DNA from: Caballeronia peredens
GTDB lineage: Bacteria; Pseudomonadota; Gammaproteobacteria; Burkholderiales; Burkholderiaceae
DNA length: 64,000 nt
Direction: 5' to 3'
Assembly (NCBI GenBank): GCA_001544595.2
Contig: FCOH02000009.1
Span: 62,001-126,000, forward strand
Below, one piece after another: positions 19,202 through 28,830 of the stretch. Every line of letters starts with the position of its first letter. The stretch's first letter is position 1. The notes below the pieces were generated by a model. That model ran no database searches. It saw only the letters and a program-made list of their open reading frames with translations, and was not told the DNA's origin. Both the position numbers and the translations under genes were made by a program.

Positions 19202-20149
19202 ATGGACACCATCAATCAGATGCGTATCTTCGTACGTGTCGTAGATATGCGCACCTTCACTGGTGCGGCGGATTCGATGGATACAAGTCCAGGAGCGATT
19301 TCGAGGGCGGTATCAGAGCTCGAACAACGCCTGCGCACACGATTGTTCAACCGGACAACACGGAAGGTCGCCCTCACGCCGGTTGGGGCCGTCTATTTTG
19401 AACGCTGCAAGCATATCCTTGCCGAAATCGAAAAGGCGGAAGAAGAAGCCGGCGATGCGCAGCAACGCCCGCTCGGCAAACTTCAAATACATAGTTTTAC
19501 AGGCTTCGGACAGTATTACGTTCTGCCTGCAGTAAAGGAATATCGCAAGCTTTACCCGGAAGTCGAGGTCGATTTAACGCTGTCGCACCTCGTGCCGAAA
19601 CTGTATGAGGGAACCTCCGACGTGGCGATTGTGGCAACCTCCTCGCTTTTGCCAGATTCCGAGGTGGTCTCGCACCTCCTCGGCGCCTCGTTTAGCGTGC
19701 TCTGTGCATCTCCTGAATTTCTAAAAGCCCGTGGACGCCCTCAGACGCCGGAGGAGCTGGCGAATTACGAATGCCTCATCCTCGATACGCCGGCGTTCCC
19801 TGCATATGAATGGCTGTTGGAAACATCGAAGGGCACCGAATCGATGCGAGTAGCAGGTCCCGTAAAATTAAATACGGTCGAGTCAATGGCGGCTGCTACT
19901 CGCGCGAGCATGGGAATTGGCGTACTGCCTGTCTATGCCGCTCTTGATGGACTAGCTGACGGTAGCCTGGTCAGAATCCTGCCCGAGTACACCCTGCAGA
20001 AGATAAATATCTTCGCGTTAAACCCGTCGCGCAAGTTTACGGATGCGCGAATCCGTACGTGGATTGAATTCTTGCGCAATTACTTACCCACAGCAACCAC
20101 TCGCGATGTTCGCCAACTTGAACAGCACAGCCATCGCGCAACCACTTAG
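19202..20149 (+). CDS. LysR-family transcriptional regulator
   Basis: A 315-residue LTTR. The N-terminal winged HTH is canonical (MRIFVRVVDMRTFTGAADSM ... AISRAVSELEQRLRTRLFNRTTRKVALTPVG). The effector domain starts at about residue 90 (GKLQIHSFTGFGQYYVLPAV) with the usual DVAIV and GIGVLPVYAA segments. It belongs to the large subgroup that usually controls nearby oxidoreductases or transporters. No divergent neighbour exists; the nearest genes downstream (GST and MFS, minus strand) are about 1 kb away, so its target is not evident. Confidence 0.88.
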   Translation: MDTINQMRIFVRVVDMRTFTGAADSMDTSPGAISRAVSELEQRLRTRLFNRTTRKVALTPVGAVYFERCKHILAEIEKAEEEAGDAQQRPLGKLQIHSFTGFGQYYVLPAVKEYRKLYPEVEVDLTLSHLVPKLYEGTSDVAIVATSSLLPDSEVVSHLLGASFSVLCASPEFLKARGRPQTPEELANYECLILDTPAFPAYEWLLETSKGTESMRVAGPVKLNTVESMAAATRASMGIGVLPVYAALDGLADGSLVRILPEYTLQKINIFALNPSRKFTDARIRTWIEFLRNYLPTATTRDVRQLEQHSHRATT

Positions 20150-21149
20150 CTTCGGCGCGTTGTGATGCTTTGACTTGCGCCCTGACTAGAGAACTTCTCT
20201 CGCACAAGGGAAACCCAGTTTGGGCGGATAGACCAATTCAGTTCGAATCTTCCATCGAAATCACGCGAGGTAAGCGCACCGGAAATCGCGCGACCCGGCG
20301 GGAAGTCTGCGTCTTCGCGCCCTTCAACTTGGTGTTCTCGATACAGCCTACTGGCATGTACGGCCTTACGCGCTTGCTGTTCAGCTAGAACATGAAAGAC
20401 AAGTCAGGATTTCGCAGCCATAACGTCGGCCCGCCCTCGTTCGAGCAGAGTCTCTCCGCCGGACACTCACCTTCCGCGGGCGATTGCTGCCGACACGAAA
20501 AAAGGACGTGCCTTTTTTCTGCAAAATAAGTAAAGGCACCATCGAATACAAGCGGATTTACTAATTTGAATGATTCCCTGCAGCGCCTTTAGACAAAGAG
20601 ATTTCCTTTGATGGGTCGATTTGTGAAGACCGCGCCTCTGTTCCTTGCCAAACGAATGACAGTTCTTTCGCTTGTCCAGATTGATAGCACTCAGCACATC
20701 AAGTGCAGGTCCGGAGAACCGCACCCCATCTGCCTCACCTTGTTCGGGTTAGCCCAAAAGCGCTTTCAAACAGGTAGCTTTGTTCGGTGTCGAGCCGAAC
20801 GCCGTCGATTCCAGTCATCTCCCGGTTGATACAGCGTCGAAGCGTTCGGCAGCTAAGGATGGGTAGTAGGCGCAGTGCATGCCGAGGGCATGCCAACTTT
20901 CGCGGAGTTTTGACACATAGGCCGAACGGAGCAGCGCGTTTTCGGCTTCCCATTGGGAAGCGCGTCACGTAGGATGCGTTACTCTTGAGGTCATGGCTAT
21001 GTCTGCCCGGCTAGAGTATCGAACTAGCAGCGTGACACTGGTTCGTTGGGTGCTACCGCAGCGGTGAGTTATGCGAAGTCACAAATTGGCTCCTCGCTGC
21101 GAAGCGAGGAGTTATTGGCCCGGGTGTCGGACAGCGTCAGCAATTCCCG
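20150..21149. other. 1-kb gene-free stretch
   Basis: No open frame here has a ribosome site or known domain. Its one clear element is the A-tract/T-tract hairpin at 20498-20518. The rest is either regulatory DNA or decayed sequence. Confidence 0.45.
20498..20518. terminator. Bidirectional terminator-like hairpin
   Basis: Six A and GG pair with CC and six T around a 5-nt loop (20498-20505 and 20511-20518). It has a U-tract in both directions and could stop transcription leaving the LysR gene or coming from the right. The stem is weak because it is mostly A:T. Confidence 0.4.
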
Positions 21150-21788
21150 TTATGCCGCCAGTTTTTCTTTGTGCAGTGCGACGAGTTCCGCTTCGTCCTT
21201 CAAGGCCTTTTGTACCGCGGGGCGGGCTTCGATACGCTCAATGAAGGCAGCCAAGTTCTTGAGGTGGTCAAGGTTGACGCCCGAACGCTCGTGCCACATC
21301 GTTGCCCACACGTAAGCGTCGGCAACTGTGAACTGTTCGCCGGTCAGATACGAACGCCCGTCGGACAACTGTTCGTCGAGCACACCGTAGGCCGTGAGCA
21401 ACTTGTTCGTATGAAATTCGATGCCTTCCGGAGTCATCAGCTTGCGCATCAAGGGAATGTGTTTCTGTGCGATTTCGGTGGCGATGAAGGTCAGCAACTC
21501 GTCCATACGGGCACGCTCAATCGTGCCGTGAGTCGGAATCAATTTCGCTTCCGGATGTTGGTCTGCGAGGTAGGACGTGATGGTGATGGTCTCAGTCAGA
21601 GCTTCCCTTTCGCCGTCCAGAACTAATGCCGGCACGTAGAGAAGCGGGTTGACTTCAGAGAACCTCGAACCGTCGGAGGTCGACTTCCCAAATACGTCAA
21701 AGTGGACCAGTTCCGGTGTCAGACCGATTTCGTTGGCGATTGCCTGCGCGGCGAGGGAACAAGTAGCTTGGGCGATGTAGAGCTTCAT
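21150..21788 (-). CDS. Glutathione S-transferase family protein
   Basis: A 212-residue cytosolic GST-like protein. The N-terminal thioredoxin-fold domain starts MKLYIAQATCSLAAQAIANEIGL, with a Ser/Cys-containing active-site loop as in bacterial beta-class GSTs. The segment NPLLYVPALVLDGEREALTETITITSYLAD holds the cis-proline (VPAL) and the glutathione-binding TET region. The C-terminal helical domain includes YLTGEQFTVADAYVWATMWH. Its probable role is conjugation or reduction of electrophiles. The start at 21788 is preferred over the adjacent ATG three bases upstream because GGAAGAG is better spaced. Confidence 0.88.
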   Translation of the reverse strand: MKLYIAQATCSLAAQAIANEIGLTPELVHFDVFGKSTSDGSRFSEVNPLLYVPALVLDGEREALTETITITSYLADQHPEAKLIPTHGTIERARMDELLTFIATEIAQKHIPLMRKLMTPEGIEFHTNKLLTAYGVLDEQLSDGRSYLTGEQFTVADAYVWATMWHERSGVNLDHLKNLAAFIERIEARPAVQKALKDEAELVALHKEKLAA

Positions 21789-21910
21789 CATTTTCTCTTC
21801 CTACGAGGATAAGTGACCGGTTTGTTCCGGGTTTCAGATGGTGCGCTGTAGCGCACCGCTAAGATGAAGTATGGTTAAAGTTGGGCCTTCGATAAACAGC
21901 GGTTCAAGAG

Positions 21911-22972
21911 TCAGTCTGTAGAATCGCGAGCGACAATCTGCGTGCGCACATCTACGTGAGTGAGTTGTCCGGCAGTGGCCGCTAGCGACGCAATTGTCAG
22001 CGCGAAACCGCTTAGAAGAACTCCCATAGGACCGAACGAATCCATAAAAACAGAGGCGAGTGAGACCCCGAGCAGTACGCCTGCGCACCCGGCCGATACG
22101 TGCAGGGCGTTGGCGACCTCTTGCGCACGCGGAGCGAGCGCGACTAGGAACGAACGCGTTATCACCGTGCCTGCGTTGTGCGTAGCACCCCATAGCAGGA
22201 CTGCGGTTGCCATAGCGACACCTGGAGTGTGGTCGAGCACAAAAAGAAGGACGTAGCAGAGCGCGAGGACTAGAGGCTGGGCAAGAGCCGTCGAGGCCGA
22301 GTGACCTGCGAGCAGGCGCCCGCCCAACGTAGCACCTAGCACGCCACCGACTCCGAAAACCACCATTAGGAACGCCGCTGATGGCTCGTCAAATGCCGAC
22401 TGGTTCACTAGGTAAGAATATGCATTGCTAAACACGGCGAACATTGCGGCGTACTGCAAAACCGTTGCCAATATTGCAAGCAGCAGTTCGCGAGTGATAC
22501 GAATCGACAGCACGCCATACTGCGCGCGTGGCGGTCGCCCGGTCTTGCTGCCTGTAAGCATCGACAGACCAACGACGGCAGTGATGCACGCGAACACCGA
22601 AAAGGCTGACTGACGAGGCAACCCGGTGGACGATAGCCACGTCGCCATGGGGAGGCCCAGCAGAAGGCCAAATGTAGCCACCCGACCCGCAAACACGCCT
22701 TTCCAAAACGAGGTGCGAGGGCTCGCACAGGAGCAGGTGCTCGAGACGGCTCCCGCCAACAATACCGGGTGAAACAACGCGACACGCTGACTAGGTTCAT
22801 ACCACCACTTAGAGCTTAACTCTGGAGGAGCGGCAGAAAGACATGCAAGGGTGGCAAGGGAAAACAGAACGATTGACAGAGTGCGGCGTCTCCCTTTCAC
22901 AGGAAAGAAAATTGTGGTGATAGGCGCAATTCCAGCGAACGCTAAAGCAAGCTTCTCCATACTGACTCTCAA
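21911..22972 (-). CDS. MFS transporter lacking the first transmembrane helix
   Basis: A 353-residue DHA1-like major facilitator. The sequence opens at what is normally helix 2 (KLALAFAGIAPITTIFFPVKGRRRTLSIVLFSLATLAC), and the usual helix 1 is missing; about 45 residues are absent compared with family members of about 390-400. Later helices and the second half (VVFGVGGVLGATLGGRLLAG, GVLLGVSLASVFMDSFGPMG) look intact. No helix 1 was found in another frame upstream. It may be N-terminally truncated and non-functional. It is on the same strand as the GST gene, 122 bp away. Confidence 0.65.
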   Translation of the reverse strand: MRVSMEKLALAFAGIAPITTIFFPVKGRRRTLSIVLFSLATLACLSAAPPELSSKWWYEPSQRVALFHPVLLAGAVSSTCSCASPRTSFWKGVFAGRVATFGLLLGLPMATWLSSTGLPRQSAFSVFACITAVVGLSMLTGSKTGRPPRAQYGVLSIRITRELLLAILATVLQYAAMFAVFSNAYSYLVNQSAFDEPSAAFLMVVFGVGGVLGATLGGRLLAGHSASTALAQPLVLALCYVLLFVLDHTPGVAMATAVLLWGATHNAGTVITRSFLVALAPRAQEVANALHVSAGCAGVLLGVSLASVFMDSFGPMGVLLSGFALTIASLAATAGQLTHVDVRTQIVARDSTD

Positions 22973-23165
22973 ATGTGCCGGCTAGGGAGCGGAGTTTGAT
23001 TTCCCGGAAGAAGGCCAAGTAACTTGCGTACCGTTCGTTTTTGACAGTATCAGGCAACGGATGTCATCGCACACGAATGCGGCGGAACCGAGCTGGCCGT
23101 TCGAAAAATGCCAAGTCAACGAGATTGCACAACCGGCTTCTTTTCACTTTGGCACAAGCGTTGCA

Positions 23166-23831
23166 TTACAGACTGTTGGTGCCAAGACTGGTCAGTTCAC
23201 GGGCCAACTCGTCGATGTAGCCGTCGGTCATTCCACAGTCGATGAGCGCACGCTTCAGTCTAAAGACGTACTCGGAATTTTTTCCGAGCGACCCGGAAGC
23301 GGCTGCTATGAGCGGTGCAATTGACTTCGGTCGGGAGTCTGCATCAAATTGAGCCTGAAGCGGGTTAGCAACAAATACGAGGGCCATCGCCTCTCCGCCG
23401 GACTTGAATCTAACAGGCGCCCACGTCGGAGTGTAGGCCCCGGTCACCATTTCGCGTATCCAGAGAATGCGGAGTTCCTCAGTCAGATTTGCTTCAGGGA
23501 TGCGAAGGGCAACCCCGTCGGTCGAGCCGCCTGGTTCGAGTGAGAGCATTCTTCCCGGGTTTCTAGGGCTACCACGTCCGGCGAGGAGCCGGATACAAAA
23601 ACTGCGATGCCAATTATCTAGCGTCGCTGTTACACGGCAGTCGTATTCGGAGATGGGGTTCCACATCAATGAGCCGTAAGCAAACACCCAAAGGTCCGTT
23701 TGTTCCGGACGTCGGGTCATAGTATCCGCGAGCGAATGGTCGATTTGCGATTGCGTCCAGAGAATATCTGGGGGCAGCGAGTCGAAACTCTCAAGATACG
23801 CTCCCGAGCTGATAACACTACGGTTCAACAT
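23166..23831 (-). CDS. chaC: ChaC-type gamma-glutamylcyclotransferase
   Basis: A 221-residue GGCT-fold protein of the ChaC group, which splits glutathione into 5-oxoproline and Cys-Gly in the cytoplasm. The family pocket motif is VFAYGSLMWNP (the YGSL loop), followed by HRSFCIRLLAGRGSPRNPGRMLSLEPGGSTDGVALRI and ELRILWIREMVTGAYTPTWAPV, whose glutamate in REM corresponds to the catalytic glutamate region. The end reads GYIDELARELTSL. The start at 23831 gives the usual length; longer frames upstream are unsupported. A broken paralogous copy lies at 39069-39640. The nearby GST suggests a glutathione-linked neighbourhood. Confidence 0.85.
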   Translation of the reverse strand: MLNRSVISSGAYLESFDSLPPDILWTQSQIDHSLADTMTRRPEQTDLWVFAYGSLMWNPISEYDCRVTATLDNWHRSFCIRLLAGRGSPRNPGRMLSLEPGGSTDGVALRIPEANLTEELRILWIREMVTGAYTPTWAPVRFKSGGEAMALVFVANPLQAQFDADSRPKSIAPLIAAASGSLGKNSEYVFRLKRALIDCGMTDGYIDELARELTSLGTNSL

Positions 23832-24482
23832 GTCTCTTGTCTCATAACGTTCGCCTCCAAGCTGTGCGCAGTGAGGCCGCGAGCAAACGGTTTCATCGGC
23901 TTGTGGTTTGTTGTGCGTTTGGTGAAGGAACAACAAGTTCAAATTATGAGGGTTGCGACATCTCAGATAAATATCTACCGGAGAGACACACAGTCTGCGC
24001 GAAAGAGACAATGCACACGATGTGACTAGCTTAGGAAAACGTAGTAAGTCGGAATGGACAACCAGGACCTTGTCGAGGGGTTTCGCCAAGGAGCCTCATT
24101 AAACACTCCCGATTCAGCGGCATTCTTTGGTGGCGGGGAGGAGGGGTACACGGACTAGCCAACACTTTATGGTGTGCCCGTCACCTCAAGATAACGCGAG
24201 CCACTCTACGAAGGCGGCCAACGTCGCAGGAGTGTTGTTCTCACGAAGGTGGCCGGAGCGCAAGTGCATGCCGGTCGACATGGAATCGACGCCATGTCTT
24301 CGAATGCTTATGAGCACTCGGTGGCGCTCGAATGAGTGGGTGTTTCGCGTTTTACCCGAGCCGAGTGAATTTGATTTTCGTCCTTTAAGACCGTAAATTT
24401 CGCCGAGGAAATGGCACTTGGGGTTTCCGGGTGCCATTCGCGTTAGCACAGGCTGCCAGTCAGCAATCGCGTCTCTGATGTG
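23832..24482. other. Gene-free stretch between chaC and the epoxide hydrolase gene
   Basis: About 650 bp. A minus-strand frame at 24186-24449 ends in a protein-like ATLAAFVEWL segment and could be a remnant, but it has no recognisable domain or ribosome site. The rest is the upstream region of chaC. Confidence 0.4.
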
Positions 24483-25658
24483 TCAGTTTGGCGTAGGTGC
24501 CAAGACATTGCTCTTGACGTGCGATTCGCGCATCTTCGTGAAAGCCGCGCGCACTTCCGCCGCGAAGATTTTGGGCTGTTCGAAGGCGGCGAAGTGGCCC
24601 CCTTCAGTGGGTTGGTTCCAGTAGACCATGTTGGTGAACGTGCGCTCAGCCCATTCCTTCGGTGGCGTGTAGATTTCCCCAGGGAACACGCTGACGGCGA
24701 CGGGGATGTCAACTTGCACTGCAGCGAAGGTCAGACCCGGATGCTCCGCGTACATACGTGCTGAGGACGCACCGCTGTTCGTCAGCCAGTACAGCGTGAT
24801 GTTGTCGAGCATCTGGTCGTAGGAGAACACGCGTTCCGGGACACCGTTGCTATGGCTCCAGGCACCGAGCTTCTCGTAAATCCATGCCGCGAGACCGGTG
24901 GGTGAGTCGGACAAGGAGTAGCCGATGGTTTGCGGCCGCGTCGTTTGGAGGTGGTGGTAGAAGGAGCCATCGTTTGCGAATCGCAGGCATTGGTCAATGG
25001 CTATCTGCTCTTCTGGCGTGGGCACATCTGGGAACTGGGCCGGTGCAACAAACGGCAGATTCACGTGAATTGCGCGCAGGCCCTCGAGCTTGATGCGTCC
25101 CATCTCGGTCGTGATGACACTGCCCCAGTCGCCACCTTGGGCAACATATTCGGTGTAGCCGAGGCCTTTCATGATGCTATCCCATGCACGGCCAATGCGG
25201 TTACGCTCCCACCCCTTCGTAGTCGGTTTGTCGCTGAAGCCGTAGCCAGGAATTGACGGCAATACGAGGTGGAAGGCATCTTCCGCCTTGCCCCCGTGCG
25301 CCGTCGGGTTGACGAGCAGGTCAATTACATCAAGGAATTCGACGACGGACCCTGGCCACCCGTGAGTCATTACAAGCGGCAGTGCATCCTCGTGCTTCGA
25401 ACGAATATGCAGGAAGTGGATGCCGAGGCCTTCAATAATTGTTTTGAACTGGGGGTAGCTGTTAATGCGAGCTTCGACACGACGCCAATCGTACCGAGTG
25501 CGCCAGTATTCAATGAGCTTTCGAACCGGGTCCAGTTGCGCTCCCTGGGACTGGTCGTCCACGGTCTCGCGCTCGGGAAAGCGGGTTTCGTCCAGACGCT
25601 TTTTCAGGTCATCAAGGTCGGACTGCGGAATGTCAATGCGAAACGGTGTGATGTTCAT
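24483..25658 (-). CDS. Epoxide hydrolase (alpha/beta-hydrolase, EHN type)
   Basis: A 391-residue enzyme. Residues 1-110 are the epoxide-hydrolase N-terminal domain (FRIDIPQSDLDDLKKRLDETRFPE). The alpha/beta-hydrolase core has the oxyanion motif HGWPGS, the nucleophile motif GGDWGS with aspartate in place of serine, and the terminal histidine in GGHFAAFEQP. These enzymes open epoxides by water via an aspartyl ester. The ATG at 25658 begins at the conserved N-terminus; the longer frame upstream is not supported. It is divergent from the DHA2-type exporter gene, so the two may share control against a reactive compound. Confidence 0.9.
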   Translation of the reverse strand: MNITPFRIDIPQSDLDDLKKRLDETRFPERETVDDQSQGAQLDPVRKLIEYWRTRYDWRRVEARINSYPQFKTIIEGLGIHFLHIRSKHEDALPLVMTHGWPGSVVEFLDVIDLLVNPTAHGGKAEDAFHLVLPSIPGYGFSDKPTTKGWERNRIGRAWDSIMKGLGYTEYVAQGGDWGSVITTEMGRIKLEGLRAIHVNLPFVAPAQFPDVPTPEEQIAIDQCLRFANDGSFYHHLQTTRPQTIGYSLSDSPTGLAAWIYEKLGAWSHSNGVPERVFSYDQMLDNITLYWLTNSGASSARMYAEHPGLTFAAVQVDIPVAVSVFPGEIYTPPKEWAERTFTNMVYWNQPTEGGHFAAFEQPKIFAAEVRAAFTKMRESHVKSNVLAPTPN

Positions 25659-25945
25659 AATCGAACTTGCCTCGTGTCTAGCCTGGAAAGGGCTAGTCAT
25701 CCTAGGCGAGCCGGCCGGTTTGAGAAAGATGTCCTCCGGAGACGCAGAGTCGCTTGTTGGGAGACAGTCGCCGAACTGTCCTTTTCACGCTGAGAGATGA
25801 ATTGTCGCCTGAGGGGAGACGCTCTAACCACCGAAGCGTTGTTTATCTTTGATGACTGGTTGTTCAGAATGGCGTGCTTCGAAGGCTTCATCGCGCGTGA
25901 GCCGGTCGACATGCCTCACAATTCAACCACTCCACAGGTTCACCG

Positions 25946-27523
25946 ATGAACACCGCTACGTCATCCGGAACAGATAGTAACAAGCTACTAATTCTTGCAG
26001 CCGTTTGTCTGTCCGCGCTTGTTTTACCTCTCGCCTTTTCAGGGGGTGCTGTCGCTACGCCCGCAATTGGACGAGACCTGGGCGGCAGCCCCGCTATGCT
26101 CACGTGGGTAACTAACGCGTTCATGTTGAGCTTTGGCAGCCTTTTGATGGCCGCCGGCGCGCTCGCTGACCAATTCGGCCGCAAGAGAATTTTCGTCCTC
26201 GGGCTGGGTGGCTTCATCATCATTTCGTTTGCTATGAGCTTCGCGCCCTCCGTGCTGTGGCTCGATATTCTGCGCGGTGTTCAAGGCATCGCGGCTGCGG
26301 CGTCGCTTTCTAGCGGCGGAGCATCACTTGCGCAAGAGTTCGACGGTCACGCGCGTACGCGGGCGTTCAGCATGCTTGGTACGAGCTTCGGCATCGGTCT
26401 GGCATTCGGTCCTCTAATGGCTGGGACGCTCATCGAACATTTTGGATGGCGTTCAATTTTTCTCGTTATCGCTGCGATTGGCGTTGTCGCCTTCGTCTTT
26501 GGGGTGCCGCGAATGAGGGAGACGCGTGACCCCAATGCGACGGGACTAGACTACCCTGGCACAGTCACGTTCACCGCAACGCTCGCATTGTTTACTTTCG
26601 GCGTGATTCAGGCGCCGGAAAGCGGATGGGGTAGCCCGCTGGTTGTGACTCTTCTCCTTTCATCAGCTGTCTTTCTCGCAGCATTCGTCACGGTCGAAAC
26701 GCGCGTCAAGCGACCAATGCTCGAGTTGAGCCTATTCAAGTATCCGCGCTTCGTCGGCGTGCAGATTCTGCCAGTCGGCACCTGCTACTGCTACATCGTG
26801 CTAATCGTGATGCTGCCGCTGCGCTTTATCGGCGCTGAAGGGTTGAACGAGATAGACGCTGGCATGCTGATGATTGCCCTCTCAGCGCCAATGCTCGTTG
26901 TACCGATGCTGGTTGCTTCGTTCACACGCTGGATGTCCGCTGGCGTGCTGTCGGGTATCGGTTTCTTGATTGCGGCCGCAGGCCTGTACTGGTTGAGCCT
27001 GGTCGACTTTGGTGGCCCTAAGACTGAACTCATCATGCCAATGCTAGTGATTGGTATTGGAGCGGGCATGCCTTGGGGGCTGATGGACGGTCTGTCGGTT
27101 AGCGTGGTGCCAAAAGAGCGAGCAGGTATGGCTTCGGGCATCTTCAGCACGACCCGCGTGGCAGGAGAGGGCATTGCTTTAGCAATTGCGACCGCCGTGC
27201 TTGGGGCGCTGGCGCATACGAGTCTTTCCCGCGTCATTTCCGACAACGGTGGTGACATTGCCGCACGTGTTGCAGAGGCCGCACAACGTGTCACCACCGG
27301 CGACATGGTGCGCGCTGCTTCGACTTTGCCCGAAGTAACCCGGCATGCTTTGTCGTCAAGCTATGCGGATGCATTCACGAGCCTTTTGCACGTGCTGATT
27401 GTCATAACCCTGCTCTCGGCAATTGCAACCTTCGCGTTCCTGAGCAAAACTGAGCCTCAGGATAACGAGCCGGGCACGAAGTCTGACAAGAAGGACGTCG
27501 GTGAGAAGGTTGCTAGTGCATAA
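25946..27523 (+). CDS. DHA2-family MFS drug exporter, 14 TM
   Basis: A 525-residue exporter of the EmrB/QacA type. Motif A is in loop 2-3 (GALADQFGRKRIFVLGLGGF), followed by the FGIGLAFGPLMAGTLIEHFGWRSIFLV region (motif C in helix 5 and the WRW-like turn) and an extra pair of central helices typical of 14-TM carriers. It should expel amphiphilic or cationic compounds using the proton gradient. It is divergent from epoxide hydrolase across about 290 bp and precedes egtD by about 210 bp. The drug range cannot be inferred. Confidence 0.88.
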   Translation: MNTATSSGTDSNKLLILAAVCLSALVLPLAFSGGAVATPAIGRDLGGSPAMLTWVTNAFMLSFGSLLMAAGALADQFGRKRIFVLGLGGFIIISFAMSFAPSVLWLDILRGVQGIAAAASLSSGGASLAQEFDGHARTRAFSMLGTSFGIGLAFGPLMAGTLIEHFGWRSIFLVIAAIGVVAFVFGVPRMRETRDPNATGLDYPGTVTFTATLALFTFGVIQAPESGWGSPLVVTLLLSSAVFLAAFVTVETRVKRPMLELSLFKYPRFVGVQILPVGTCYCYIVLIVMLPLRFIGAEGLNEIDAGMLMIALSAPMLVVPMLVASFTRWMSAGVLSGIGFLIAAAGLYWLSLVDFGGPKTELIMPMLVIGIGAGMPWGLMDGLSVSVVPKERAGMASGIFSTTRVAGEGIALAIATAVLGALAHTSLSRVISDNGGDIAARVAEAAQRVTTGDMVRAASTLPEVTRHALSSSYADAFTSLLHVLIVITLLSAIATFAFLSKTEPQDNEPGTKSDKKDVGEKVASA

Positions 27524-27736
27524 CGCTTGAGGGGAAAGGAAAACGGACTGACTTGCAACAGTGGCATCCGAGTTCTCGGCCGTTGCCCCGCGTTGCGGCG
27601 AAATGCTACGGCGGATTTATAGTCGGGCAGCAGGCGCTCCGTCGTCGCAGCATCACCAAGCCAATATTGCAAACGCGTCGACGGTTCCGCAATTTCTTCC
27701 TGCCGGCGGCGCGCCGGCAATTTTCGGGAGTGGGTC

Positions 27737-28753
27737 TTGTTAGGAACATCTGAACGCCAGGCGTTGCTTAACGCTGGGCGCGAATCCATTCAGGCAGTCC
27801 ACAAAAGCGACTACGGGCACGACCTACTCTTGGGGTTATCCAGGTTGCCCAGGAGCGTCGCTCCAAAGTATTTTTATGATTCGACGGGCTCAGCTCTCTT
27901 TGACCGGATTTGCGAGCTGCCGGAATACTATCCAGCGCGGACCGAGTTCAACATCCTGCGCTCCAATGCCTCGCAGATTGTTGAGCAGATGGGTGCTCAC
28001 GTGAACATCATCGAATTTGGGGCAGGCTCGCTCGCGAAGATACGTGTTCTGCTCGACGCCTTTTCGCCAGATATGGCGCCGGACCGATTCATTCCAATCG
28101 ACATCTCGGTACAACATCTGGAGGATTCGGCACAGAGTCTGCGCCGAGCATACCCGTGCCTGGAGGTTCTACCTATCCCTGCTGACTACATGAAGTCAGA
28201 ACAGCTTGCATACGTCGAAGAGATGCGCGGGCGCAAAGTCGGCTTTTTTCCGGGCTCGAGCATCGGAAATTTTACGCCGCATGAGACTGTGGCCTTCCTA
28301 CGCCGAGCGCAGAAAATGCTTGCAGGCGGAGGTCTGCTGGTAGGCGTTGACCTCATTAAGGATGGCCAGATTTTGCATCATGCCTACAACGATAGTGCGG
28401 GAATAACCGCAGCATTCAACCTCAATCTTCTCGTGCGTGCGAATGCGGAATTGGGAGCAGACTTTGACCTGGGCCGCTTCGAGCATAGAGCATTCTATAA
28501 CGAGCCCATGCAGCGTATGGAAATGCACCTAGTAAGTTTAAGACGGCAGACTGTCCGTGTCGCCGGCCACGACTTTCGTTTCGACGAAGGTGAGACCATT
28601 CACACGGAGAATTCATACAAGTTCACGGTCGAGGGGTTTCAGGACATTGCGACAGCCGCCGGATTCAGGCCTGGTCCAGTGTGGGTGGATGACGCATGTC
28701 TGTTTAGCGTTCACTGGCTTGAAAGCCCGCACAACACACTTGTGCCCCGATGA
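27737..28753 (+). CDS. egtD: L-histidine N(alpha)-methyltransferase EgtD
   Basis: A 338-residue SAM-dependent enzyme that trimethylates histidine to hercynine, the first ergothioneine step. Family blocks present are SRLPRSVAPKYFYDSTGSALFDRICELPEYYPARTE, the SAM-binding EFGAGSLAKIRVLLDAF, IDIS, and FFPGSSIGNFTPHETVAFLRRA with the substrate-contacting Asn; the C-terminus has FDEGETIHTENSYKF. The start is a TTG with GGGAG 6 nt upstream. No egtB or other ergothioneine gene is next to it, so either the pathway is completed elsewhere or hercynine is the product. Confidence 0.9.
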   Translation: MLGTSERQALLNAGRESIQAVHKSDYGHDLLLGLSRLPRSVAPKYFYDSTGSALFDRICELPEYYPARTEFNILRSNASQIVEQMGAHVNIIEFGAGSLAKIRVLLDAFSPDMAPDRFIPIDISVQHLEDSAQSLRRAYPCLEVLPIPADYMKSEQLAYVEEMRGRKVGFFPGSSIGNFTPHETVAFLRRAQKMLAGGGLLVGVDLIKDGQILHHAYNDSAGITAAFNLNLLVRANAELGADFDLGRFEHRAFYNEPMQRMEMHLVSLRRQTVRVAGHDFRFDEGETIHTENSYKFTVEGFQDIATAAGFRPGPVWVDDACLFSVHWLESPHNTLVPR

Positions 28754-28830
28754 CTGCACACAGCGCACGCGCTTGCGGCTGCCGTCGGCTACATTCTTTT
28801 ATTTCCCACCTTGCGTAATGGGGCGACGAG

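Noticed and set aside
24186-24449. Minus-strand frame ending ATLAAFVEWLALS
   Set aside because: The end looks protein-like, but no family or start signal could be identified.
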